This document shows, one piece after another, positions 1-6,127 of a DNA stretch of 6,127 bases (the first letter of the stretch is position 1; every line of letters starts with the position of its first letter). Source of the DNA: Sphingobacteriaceae bacterium (GTDB lineage: Bacteria; Bacteroidota; Bacteroidia; Sphingobacteriales; Sphingobacteriaceae); contig CANHHZ010000118.1 in assembly GCA_947460275.1 (NCBI GenBank), positions 1 through 6,127 on the forward strand. Direction: 5' to 3'. The position numbers and the translations under genes are program-made. The notes below the pieces were generated by a model. The model saw only the letters and a list, made by a program, of their open reading frames with translations, did not search any database and was not told where the DNA came from.

Positions 1-114
1 AAACATGCAAAAAATGGGGTAGATCCCGAACTCAAAGCCTTAGCAGCTAAAGCAGCGCCAATTGTAAAATCACATTTGGAAAATATCAAGAAAATTAAAA
101 GTGAGTTAAAATAA
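1..114 (+). CDS. DUF4142-like protein, 3' end only
   Basis: The reading frame is open from the first base and ends at TAA (112-114), giving the last 37 residues of a protein whose start lies outside the window. The tail contains NGVDPELKALAAKAAPIVK followed by a lysine-rich helix. This resembles the C-terminus of DUF4142 proteins, which are small, mostly helical, usually exported bacterial proteins that commonly end in a 'DPELKxxAxKxLPxxxxHL' helix. That assignment is from memory of the family and rests on a short fragment. The biochemical function of DUF4142 is not established. A strong terminator 20 bases after the stop closes the gene. An unrelated alanine/lysine-rich helical tail is the main alternative. 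Confidence 0.7.
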   Translation, partial: KHAKNGVDPELKALAAKAAPIVKSHLENIKKIKSELK

Positions 115-134
115 TATAGTGAGTTTTTTTAAAA

Positions 135-170
135 AAAAGAGCCGTTTAATTTAGTTTAAACGGCTCTTTT
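135..170. terminator. Bidirectional intrinsic terminator
   Basis: A perfect 15-bp inverted repeat (135-149 with 156-170) has a GAGCCG/CGGCTC core and a 6-nt loop (TTTAGT). On the plus strand the stem ends in TTTT and continues into AT-rich sequence, so it can end the DUF4142-like transcript. On the minus strand the A run at 131-138 becomes an eight-T tract right after the hairpin, so it can also end transcripts coming through the tRNA-Ser gene. It lies between two convergent genes, where a shared terminator is expected. The hairpin is seen directly; the two-way activity is inferred. Confidence 0.9.
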
Positions 171-182
171 ATAATTTATTTT

Positions 183-270
<88 letters not shown>

Positions 271-303
271 TATTCTTACTTCAAAACATCCGTTTCGAGG
301 TTG

Positions 304-333
304 CAAATATAACAATTCATTGATGTTCTCAAA
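304..333 (-). promoter_or_regulatory. Bacteroidota-type promoter for tRNA-Ser
   Basis: On the minus strand a TTTG (-33 element, 333-330) is followed after exactly 18 nt by TATATTTG (-7 element, 311-304). This matches the Bacteroidota housekeeping consensus TTTG, about 19 nt, TAnnTTTG at every defined position. Transcription should begin around 295-300, giving a leader of roughly 25-30 nt before the tRNA 5' end at 270. A run of nine T (339-331 read on the minus strand) abuts the -33 element. The promoter begins only a few bases past the stop codon of the upstream HD gene. Confidence 0.82.
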
Positions 334-339
334 AAAAAA

Positions 340-2418
340 TTATGAAGTTTGTAAATAATCTATCCTCACATGATAGATACTCATCAGCATAGTCTTGAAT
401 ATCAGCTTTATAGTTTCTAAATCTTTTAATGTCAAATCACAATTATCCAGCTGGTGCTGATCAAGTTTGTAGTTAATAATGCGTTCTACCAAGTCGTTTA
501 TGTTTTTTGCATCCGGATTTTTAAGACTTCTTGACGCAGCTTCTACAGAATCGGCCAACATCAAAACGCCAGTTTCCTTAGAAAATGGAATAGGCCCAGG
601 ATAGCGAAATGTATTTTCATCAACAAATTTTTCTGGCGAATTTTTTAAAAAAGACTGGTAAAAATAATCTACCCTAGTATTTCCATGATGGGTTCTTATA
701 AAATCAATGACACTTTCTGGCAATTTATATTTACGCGTAATTTCTACACCTTTATGTACATGTTTGATGATAATTTGCGCACTTTGCTCATACGATAACT
801 TATCATGTGGACTAACAGCAGTGTTTTGGTTTTCAATAAAATATTGTGGATTTTCCATTTTACCAATATCGTGGTATAAAGCACCAGCTCTAACCAAAAG
901 AGCGTTACCTCCAATTTTAAAAATAGCGGCTTCGGCTAAATTTGCCACTTGTAAAGAATGCTGAAAAGTACCAGGGGCTTTAAAAGAAAGTTCTCTTAGT
1001 AACTTGTTATTTGTATTGGTAAGTTCAATCAAAGCCACATCAGAAGTAATGCCAAAAACCTGCTCAAAAGCATAAATTAGTGGATAGGCCAGCAATGAAA
1101 GTAGCACACTAAATACAAAAGGTAGAAAGCTGGTCCAATCAATATCAATTAAACGACCTTCTCTTAACAAGGCAATAGTAATAAAACAAACAAAATAGGA
1201 CGAAAGTATAAAAGAAGCCGAGATTAACAGTTGCTCTCTTTTAACTAAATTTTTGATGCTATAAATAGCCACCATCCCTGCCGTAGTTTGATAAAAAACA
1301 AACTCAAAACTATTAGGAACAAAAAACCCTGCAATCAAAATTACCAACAAATGCAAATTGAGCGCCAAACGCGTATCAAATAAAATCCTGATGACGATGG
1401 GAACAATGCAAAACGGCAAATAATACAAGCTTACTAAATCAATTTTAATGGCGTAAGTAAGCACCAAAACCATAAAGCTTATCACCAAAAGCAGTAACAA
1501 AAGCAATCTGTTATCAGCAAAAATATCCTTCCTAAACAAAAAAAGAAAAACCATTAAAAGCAAAATGATAAAAGAAACCAATAAAACTTGACCAAGATAA
1601 ACCAGGGTAAAATGACCAATGGTTTTGGTTTTTGAATTATACGTTTCTTTAAAGGAAATCAATTTTTGAAAAACATCATCATCCACCACTTCATCTTTTG
1701 ATACTATCAATTCGCCTTTTTGTACCATTCCCTTTGAAGTAGAAATACTATTTAAGGCCTCCTCCTCAACTAAGGAAGTTAAACCTTCATCAAAAACAAT
1801 ATTAGGCTTTAGATGGCTTTGAACAATAGCTAAAACTAGTTCTTTTACGCTTGAATTGACAGATTTAAAGTTGTTTCTAAAATATTGTAACGCAGTAGCC
1901 GTAGTAAACACATCCTGACTATTAGTTTGAACAGAAACATTGTCATTTAACAAAGCGAAATCATAAAATTCTCCTTCTTTTTGATGTTTGGCTACCATAC
2001 CAATGATACCTTTGTCATAAACCACTTGGAGCATGGTGATCACATTTTTTTTGTTTTGCTCCTTGTAGGTTTCCTCAAGAGCATTCGATTTCCATTTTAC
2101 ATCAAACTCGTCTAAAAGCGTCTGCTTTTGCCCCTTATAAACTTCTTTTTCATATTTATAAATGGGCAAAACATTTTTAAGCGCTTCTTTCTTATCCTCA
2201 GAGATTTGAGGTTTAGTTTTTAAAATTGCAAACCTAAAAGGAGAAATAAGATCTTTATTGAGCCAAACTTTGCCTTTCTCAAATTCATATCTAAAACGGG
2301 GTTGTTTGGGTAAGAAAAAAGTGATTACCAAAACACAAATAGCCATCATTACATATTTAATGTTTGATGAATATTTGCGATAAAGTACTTTATGAGAATT
2401 CTTATTAATTTTGGCCAA
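340..2418 (-). CDS. pgpH: 7TM-HD family cyclic-di-AMP phosphodiesterase (PgpH-like)
   Basis: This is a membrane-bound HD phosphohydrolase of 692 residues. The family (Listeria PgpH, Bacillus YqfF) hydrolyses cyclic di-AMP to pApA at the cytoplasmic face and so affects potassium balance, osmotic and wall stress. Domain order: a short cytoplasmic N-terminus; TM1 (about 22-36); an extracytoplasmic 7TMR-HDED region (about 40-265); seven TM helices (about 268-452); and a cytoplasmic HD domain (about 475-690). The metal ligands can all be placed: H487 (FQHS), H516-D517 (YHDIGK), H553, H577-H578 (THHGN) and D623 (LADS). Their spacing of 29, 1, 36, 24, 1 and 45 residues closely follows Listeria PgpH, so an active enzyme is expected. 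The start is TTG (2418-2416) with an in-frame TAA two codons upstream; the first in-frame ATG is residue 24, at the edge of TM1. No Shine-Dalgarno is visible. The gene is divergent from the thiolase. The PgpH function is inferred from family; a sensor role for the outer domain is speculative. Confidence 0.92.
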   Translation of the reverse strand: MAKINKNSHKVLYRKYSSNIKYVMMAICVLVITFFLPKQPRFRYEFEKGKVWLNKDLISPFRFAILKTKPQISEDKKEALKNVLPIYKYEKEVYKGQKQTLLDEFDVKWKSNALEETYKEQNKKNVITMLQVVYDKGIIGMVAKHQKEGEFYDFALLNDNVSVQTNSQDVFTTATALQYFRNNFKSVNSSVKELVLAIVQSHLKPNIVFDEGLTSLVEEEALNSISTSKGMVQKGELIVSKDEVVDDDVFQKLISFKETYNSKTKTIGHFTLVYLGQVLLVSFIILLLMVFLFLFRKDIFADNRLLLLLLLVISFMVLVLTYAIKIDLVSLYYLPFCIVPIVIRILFDTRLALNLHLLVILIAGFFVPNSFEFVFYQTTAGMVAIYSIKNLVKREQLLISASFILSSYFVCFITIALLREGRLIDIDWTSFLPFVFSVLLSLLAYPLIYAFEQVFGITSDVALIELTNTNNKLLRELSFKAPGTFQHSLQVANLAEAAIFKIGGNALLVRAGALYHDIGKMENPQYFIENQNTAVSPHDKLSYEQSAQIIIKHVHKGVEITRKYKLPESVIDFIRTHHGNTRVDYFYQSFLKNSPEKFVDENTFRYPGPIPFSKETGVLMLADSVEAASRSLKNPDAKNINDLVERIINYKLDQHQLDNCDLTLKDLETIKLIFKTMLMSIYHVRIDYLQTS

Positions 2419-2560
2419 AACTTAAATTATTTGATACAATTCAAAATTAAGATTATTTTTTCATTAACGTAAAATTCTTTTGGATGTCAAAATTGAACAT
2501 AAATACAATAGTATAGCTTCAAATACCTAAATTGCGCTACCAAATTTTAATTCAAATTGT
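2419..2560. promoter_or_regulatory. Divergent intergenic region with weak promoter candidates
   Basis: This AT-rich 142-bp region must drive both the HD gene (leftward) and the thiolase (rightward). The best candidate toward the thiolase is ATTG (2492-2495), 18 nt, then TAGCTTCA (2514-2521), which only partly matches TAnnTTTG and would give a leader of about 30 nt. Toward the HD gene TATTTATG is the nearest -7-like match, but its upstream TTTG is too close (14 nt). The heptamer ATACAAT occurs at 2434-2440 and 2503-2509, and inverted at 2556-2562. The second copy sits in a small palindrome, ATAC-AATA-GTAT (2503-2514). No Shine-Dalgarno precedes either start. I cannot place a confident promoter. 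Confidence 0.35.
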
Positions 2561-3742
2561 ATGAAAGATGTAGTAATCGTAGCTGCCGTAAGAACTCCGA
2601 TAGGAAGTTTTGGTGGTACTTTATCAGGATTTTCCGCAACACAACTTGGCGGCTTTGCCATTAAGGCAGCCGTAGAAAAAGCTGGTTTAAAGCCAGCGCA
2701 TATTCAAGAAGTTTATATGGGCAATGTGTTATCGGCCAATTTAGGTCAAGCACCCGCAACACAAGCCGCAAAATATGCAGGCTTACCTGATTTACCCACA
2801 ACAACGATCAATAAAGTTTGTGCCTCGGGCACCAAAGCCATTATGTTGGCTGCACAAAGTATTGCCTTAGGACAAAACGACATTGTGGTGGCTGGTGGTA
2901 TGGAAAGCATGAGCAATGTACCTTACTATTTAGATAAAGCACGCAATGGATATCGTTTAGGCCATGGTCAAGTTACTGATGGTTTAGTGAAAGATGGCTT
3001 ATGGGACGTTTATAACGATTACCACATGGGTTCTGCTGCAGAACTTTGTGCCGAAACTTGTAAAATTACCCGTGAAGATCAGGATAACTTTGCCATAGCA
3101 TCCTATAAAAGGGCGCAAACTGCACAAATTGAAGGTAAGTTTAAATCAGAAATTATTGCTATTGAAGTTAAAAATCGCAAAGGCGAAATTACTTTGATTG
3201 ACTCAGATGAAGAACCTACGAGCGTAAATTTTGATAAAATTCCAACCTTAAAACCTGTATTTAAAAAAGATGGCACAGTAACCGCTGCAAATGCATCTAC
3301 CTTAAATGATGGCGCAGCTGCATTGGTTTTAATGAGCGCCGATAAAGCCAAAGAACTTGGCATAAAACCTTTGGCTAAAGTTTTAAGCTACGCCGATGCC
3401 CAACAGGCACCCGAATGGTTCACAACAGCACCTTCAAAAGCTATCCCGTTAGCATTAAGCAGAGCAAATTTAAGTACTAAAGATGTAGATATTTTTGAAA
3501 TCAACGAAGCTTTTGCTGTGGTTTCTTTAGCCAATAACCAGGAATTAAAGTTAAACGAAAATAAAGTCAACGTAAATGGTGGCGCAGTAGCAATCGGTCA
3601 CCCACTTGGTGCATCTGGTGCCCGAATTGTGGTTACTCTAATCTCTGTTTTACAACAAAATAAAGGTAAAATAGGCGTTGCCGGAATTTGCAACGGCGGA
3701 GGTGGCGCAAGTGCTATCGTCATTGAAAACCTAAACCAATAG
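2561..3742 (+). CDS. Acetyl-CoA C-acetyltransferase (thiolase)
   Basis: This is a complete 393-residue cytosolic type II thiolase, the usual length for tetrameric acetoacetyl-CoA thiolases. It interconverts two acetyl-CoA with acetoacetyl-CoA plus CoA. The catalytic set is intact: nucleophile C87 (NKVCASG), H155 in the covering loop (YHMGSAAE), N315 (NEAF), H347 (GHPLG) and the acid/base C377 (CNGGGG). The sequence follows human mitochondrial ACAT1 closely from memory, for example GGMESMSNVPY, VTAANASTLNDGAAALVLM and NGGAVAIGHP. This favours a short-chain acetyl-CoA acetyltransferase over a long-chain beta-oxidation thiolase. The start ATG gives the expected N-terminus (VIVAAVRTPIGSF) and has no Shine-Dalgarno, as is usual in Bacteroidota. 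No beta-oxidation, polyhydroxybutyrate or ketone-body gene is adjacent, so the pathway is open. The next gene starts two bases after the stop. Symbols such as atoB, phaA or thlA would fit but the neighbours do not decide among them. Confidence 0.93.
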   Translation: MKDVVIVAAVRTPIGSFGGTLSGFSATQLGGFAIKAAVEKAGLKPAHIQEVYMGNVLSANLGQAPATQAAKYAGLPDLPTTTINKVCASGTKAIMLAAQSIALGQNDIVVAGGMESMSNVPYYLDKARNGYRLGHGQVTDGLVKDGLWDVYNDYHMGSAAELCAETCKITREDQDNFAIASYKRAQTAQIEGKFKSEIIAIEVKNRKGEITLIDSDEEPTSVNFDKIPTLKPVFKKDGTVTAANASTLNDGAAALVLMSADKAKELGIKPLAKVLSYADAQQAPEWFTTAPSKAIPLALSRANLSTKDVDIFEINEAFAVVSLANNQELKLNENKVNVNGGAVAIGHPLGASGARIVVTLISVLQQNKGKIGVAGICNGGGGASAIVIENLNQ

Positions 3743-3744
3743 CA

Positions 3745-4674
3745 ATGCCTAAAGCTTTTAAATCTTTAATTATTTTAGCAATTGTGCTTAGTTGTGCGCT
3801 AAGTAAAACAAGTGCACAGCAAAACATAACTACCGAGAACAAAAGTAAACTGGATAAACTTCAAGACACTTTAGCTGTTTTAAGTGAAGCAACTTTTAGC
3901 GCTAAAGACAATTTAGCTCGTTTTGAAAAAAACACGCAGTTTGTAAAAAAATTAATTTCAGCTTTAAAAATAACTGATGCCTACAATTATGGCTTCGATT
4001 CGCTTAAACGGATTTCTATCCTTCCATCTCCAGACCGTTCATTTAGAATGATCACTTGGTATGTGCCAACAGATGAAGGAACTTTTCGGTATTACGGAAC
4101 TATCCAAATGGCCACCAATGACGGCAGTTTAAAAATGTACCCGCTTACCGACCAAACTGAAAAAATTAGTGATCAAAATGAATTAACCAATGCAAAAATG
4201 TGGTTTGGAGCACGTTACTACGACATTATCCCTATGGTAAGCAGCACCAAGCAACCCTATTGGATTTTATTGGGATGGAAGGGAAATAACCAAAAAACAA
4301 CAAAAAAAGTAATTGAAGTTTTATCCTTCGATAAGGATGAACCTCTATTTGGGAAAAACATTTTTGAAACTGACAAAAAAGGGATTTATAAAAATCGCAT
4401 CATTTTCGAGTACAATAAACTAAATGCAATGACCCTAAAATTTGAAAGGAAATTGAATTTAATTGTATTTGATCATTTGGCACCTTATGAACCAAGCATG
4501 TTGAATAATTACGAATATTATGTGGCCGACCTCACTTTTAACGCCTATAAGCTGAATTCCGATAAACTTGCCTTGGTAGAAAATGTAGATTTAAAGAACG
4601 AGCCATCTCCTAACGATGAATTTTACGGAAAACCAGTCAAAGCATCAACTGTAGTCATCAAACCTAACCATTAA
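3745..4674 (+). CDS. Conserved-looking secreted protein of unknown function
   Basis: I do not recognise a named family. The 309-residue product begins with a clear signal peptide: lysines at 3 and 6, a hydrophobic core (about 8-19) and a likely signal peptidase I cleavage after A24 (KTSA-QQN). A cysteine at 17 (VLSC) is a poor lipobox but leaves a lipoprotein possible. The mature part starts with a helical, possibly coiled stretch (about 33-75) rich in K, D, L and A. A beta-rich, aromatic region follows (about 90-290), including SFRMITWYVP, FRYYGTIQM, WFGARYYDIIP and YWILLGWKGN. No catalytic motif or further membrane helix is visible. The composition suggests a periplasmic or outer-membrane-associated globular protein. 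The ATG lies two bases after the thiolase stop, so the two genes should share a transcript and may be translationally coupled. A functional link to a cytosolic thiolase is not obvious. Confidence 0.85.
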   Translation: MPKAFKSLIILAIVLSCALSKTSAQQNITTENKSKLDKLQDTLAVLSEATFSAKDNLARFEKNTQFVKKLISALKITDAYNYGFDSLKRISILPSPDRSFRMITWYVPTDEGTFRYYGTIQMATNDGSLKMYPLTDQTEKISDQNELTNAKMWFGARYYDIIPMVSSTKQPYWILLGWKGNNQKTTKKVIEVLSFDKDEPLFGKNIFETDKKGIYKNRIIFEYNKLNAMTLKFERKLNLIVFDHLAPYEPSMLNNYEYYVADLTFNAYKLNSDKLALVENVDLKNEPSPNDEFYGKPVKASTVVIKPNH

Positions 4675-4686
4675 CTTAAGTGCAAA

Positions 4687-4717
4687 TTTGTTACTCTGCA
4701 TTTAGGTACTTATATTG
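4687..4717 (+). promoter_or_regulatory. Candidate promoter for the peptide transporter
   Basis: TTTG (4687-4690) is followed after 20 nt by TATATTG (4711-4717), a near match to the Bacteroidota -33/-7 pair but one T short in the -7 element. Transcription would begin near 4725, leaving a leader of about 40 nt before the ATG at 4764. There is no convincing terminator between the upstream gene (stop 4672-4674) and this site, so the transporter could also be read from the thiolase transcript. Confidence 0.4.
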
Positions 4718-4763
4718 CGATTTGATTTACAACTAATTTAAGACTCAAACAAATTTATAGTTT

Positions 4764-6127
4764 ATGCAAAATTCTATTGAAACCAATAACGACTTCTTTA
4801 AAAACAAGGTATTAGGCCATCCGGCTGGTCTTTTTGTATTGTTTTTCACAGAAATGTGGGAAAGATTTTCTTACTACGGAATGCGTGCATTGTTAGTTTT
4901 GTTTTTAACATCCTCTATAATGGGCGATAACCCAGGTTGGGGATGGCCTAGAGAACATGCTTTAGCCATTTATGGATCTTACACAGGTTTGGCTTACTTG
5001 ACCCCAATACTTGGCGGCTACATTGCCGACCGGTTTATTGGCTTTAGATGGGCTGTAATTGTTGGGGCTTTGTTGATGACACTCGGACATTTGTCCATGG
5101 CTATGGAATTTAACCACGTATTTATGTATTTGGGTCTGGGGTTGTTGGTTGTTGGTATTGGCTTCTTCAAACCAAACATGAATTCAATTGTATCAAAAAT
5201 GTACGAAAAACATCCAGAAAAGAAAGATGGTGCCTTTACCATTTTTTACATGGGGGTAAACTCAGGTGCATTTTTGGGTATGCTTTTGTGCGGATATATC
5301 GGCGAAAGTGCAGATTGGGGATGGAGTTATGGTTTTGGATTAGCAGGTATTTTTATGTTTGTAGGGATGCTTCAATTCTATTTTACCCAAAATATTTTTG
5401 GAGACATAGGTTTAACACCAGAGGCGGCAAGCAACGAAGTATCAACCAGTGAAGACCCTGCAGAATCTACTAAAAATCCATTCTCTACATTTGATATTGC
5501 TATCATTGCCATCATTTCTATCATTGGCTTAGTTTGGATAATTAACGATCCGCTTTCAAAAATTACCTCTTTAAATGCTTTTAATTTTAAAATCGGGAGT
5601 TTTGACGGAAGCAATGCGATGATTTTGTCGGCATTGATTCTTTTCCTTTTCCTTTTGATTAAAAGGGTAGCTCAATATACCCCTATTTTAAGAGACAGAA
5701 TGATAGCGGTAATTATTTTAGCCTTCATTACCATCTTTTTTTGGGCATCTTTTGAACAAGCTGGTGGATCGATGACCATTTTTGCTAAAGATTACACTTT
5801 GAGAATTTTATCGGGCAATGCCAAAATTGCTTTTAATATTGGAAATACCTTAATTACTGTAATTCCGATGGTCATTATCACCTATGTATTGTTTAAATTA
5901 TTTAGACAAACTTTTGGTAAATATGCATTAGGCAACATTATTTTGGCGATTGGCTTTTTAATTGTGTGGATAATTGTGATTTACATGCTAAAAAATCAAT
6001 ATTCAGATGTTAAAGCTGAAGTACCAGCAACGTGGTTTGGCGTATTGAACTCGCTATTTATTATTTCTTGTGCACCATTGGTATCTAAAATTTGGGAAAG
6101 CAAATACAATCCATCCGCCACCATGAA
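4764..6127 (+). CDS. POT-family proton-coupled oligopeptide transporter, 3' end missing
   Basis: The frame opens at ATG 4764 and stays open to the right edge, giving 454 complete codons. It encodes an inner-membrane major-facilitator protein of the POT/PTR2 (DtpT-like) family, which imports di- and tripeptides with protons. Key family residues are present: the TM1 motif EMWERFSYYG with E30, E33, R34 and Y37-Y38; the TM2-3 loop GGYIADRFIG (84-93) with D89; K136 in GFFKPN; the PTR2 signature FYMGVNSGA (161-169); and E331 in the TM7 segment WASFEQAGGS. These match the proton- and peptide-binding positions known from PepT structures, so an active symporter is expected. A hydrophilic stretch (about 215-240) after TM6 is followed by extra helices before TM7, as in bacterial POTs. 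The terminal helices lie beyond the window. The start is supported by MQNSIETNNDFFKNKVLGHPAG leading into TM1, although no Shine-Dalgarno is seen. The exact substrate cannot be read from sequence. Confidence 0.94.
   Translation, partial: MQNSIETNNDFFKNKVLGHPAGLFVLFFTEMWERFSYYGMRALLVLFLTSSIMGDNPGWGWPREHALAIYGSYTGLAYLTPILGGYIADRFIGFRWAVIVGALLMTLGHLSMAMEFNHVFMYLGLGLLVVGIGFFKPNMNSIVSKMYEKHPEKKDGAFTIFYMGVNSGAFLGMLLCGYIGESADWGWSYGFGLAGIFMFVGMLQFYFTQNIFGDIGLTPEAASNEVSTSEDPAESTKNPFSTFDIAIIAIISIIGLVWIINDPLSKITSLNAFNFKIGSFDGSNAMILSALILFLFLLIKRVAQYTPILRDRMIAVIILAFITIFFWASFEQAGGSMTIFAKDYTLRILSGNAKIAFNIGNTLITVIPMVIITYVLFKLFRQTFGKYALGNIILAIGFLIVWIIVIYMLKNQYSDVKAEVPATWFGVLNSLFIISCAPLVSKIWESKYNPSATM

Noticed and set aside
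331..368. Possible terminator of the HD gene: ATTAT/ATAAT followed by nine T on the minus strand
   Set aside because: The stem is about 5 bp of A-U pairs with an 11-nt loop and would be unstable; the T run alone does not make an intrinsic terminator.
707..964. 85-codon plus-strand open frame inside the HD phosphohydrolase gene
   Set aside because: It lies antisense to the catalytic HD-domain codons, its product resembles no family, and it has no promoter or start signal. It is a shadow of the real gene.
3103..3570. Two minus-strand open frames (3103-3363 and 3388-3570) inside the thiolase
   Set aside because: They are antisense to conserved thiolase blocks and their low-complexity S/A/L-rich products have no motif.
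4677..4712. Inverted repeat TAAGT/ACTTA after the exported-protein gene
   Set aside because: The stem is only 5 bp with a 26-nt loop and no T tract follows, so it is not a credible terminator.
5018..5614. Two minus-strand open frames (5018-5242 and 5378-5614) in the transporter region
   Set aside because: The plus strand encodes an uninterrupted POT transporter with all family motifs across this stretch, so these are antisense shadows.

Overview
The window looks like ordinary chromosomal DNA from a member of the Bacteroidota, most likely Sphingobacteriaceae (Pedobacter-like). This is inferred from four things: AT-rich DNA, starts without Shine-Dalgarno sequences, a near-perfect Bacteroidota promoter (TTTG, 18 nt, TATATTTG) in front of the tRNA gene, and the character of the proteins (DUF4142-type tail, 7TM-HD phosphohydrolase, POT transporter). 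There are no mobile elements, CRISPR arrays, broken genes or other signs of recent transfer. I found no convincing new system.

Layout. Positions 1-114 are the 3' end of a plus-strand gene whose tail resembles DUF4142. A strong hairpin at 135-170, with an A run on one side and a T run on the other, can terminate transcription from both directions. Next, on the minus strand, comes a tRNA-Ser(GCT) gene (184-270) with its own promoter (304-333). A large minus-strand gene follows (340-2418). It encodes a 692-residue membrane-anchored HD phosphohydrolase of the PgpH type, a family that degrades cyclic di-AMP, and it appears to start at TTG. A 142-bp divergent intergenic region (2419-2560) separates it from the plus-strand genes.

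The plus-strand genes are an acetyl-CoA acetyltransferase (2561-3742), a secreted protein of unknown function that starts two bases after the thiolase stop (3745-4674), and, after 89 bp, a proton-coupled oligopeptide (POT family) transporter that runs off the right edge (4764-6127).

How they fit together. The thiolase and the exported protein are almost certainly one transcription unit and are probably translationally coupled. The peptide transporter may be read through from them or use its own weak promoter. The HD phosphohydrolase has no visible hairpin terminator before the tRNA, so its transcript may run through the tRNA to the shared terminator at 135-170. No common pathway joins the genes. 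The most useful points for follow-up are the TTG start, the HD gene/tRNA transcription arrangement, the coupled exported protein of unknown function, and the ACAT1-like potassium site in the thiolase.
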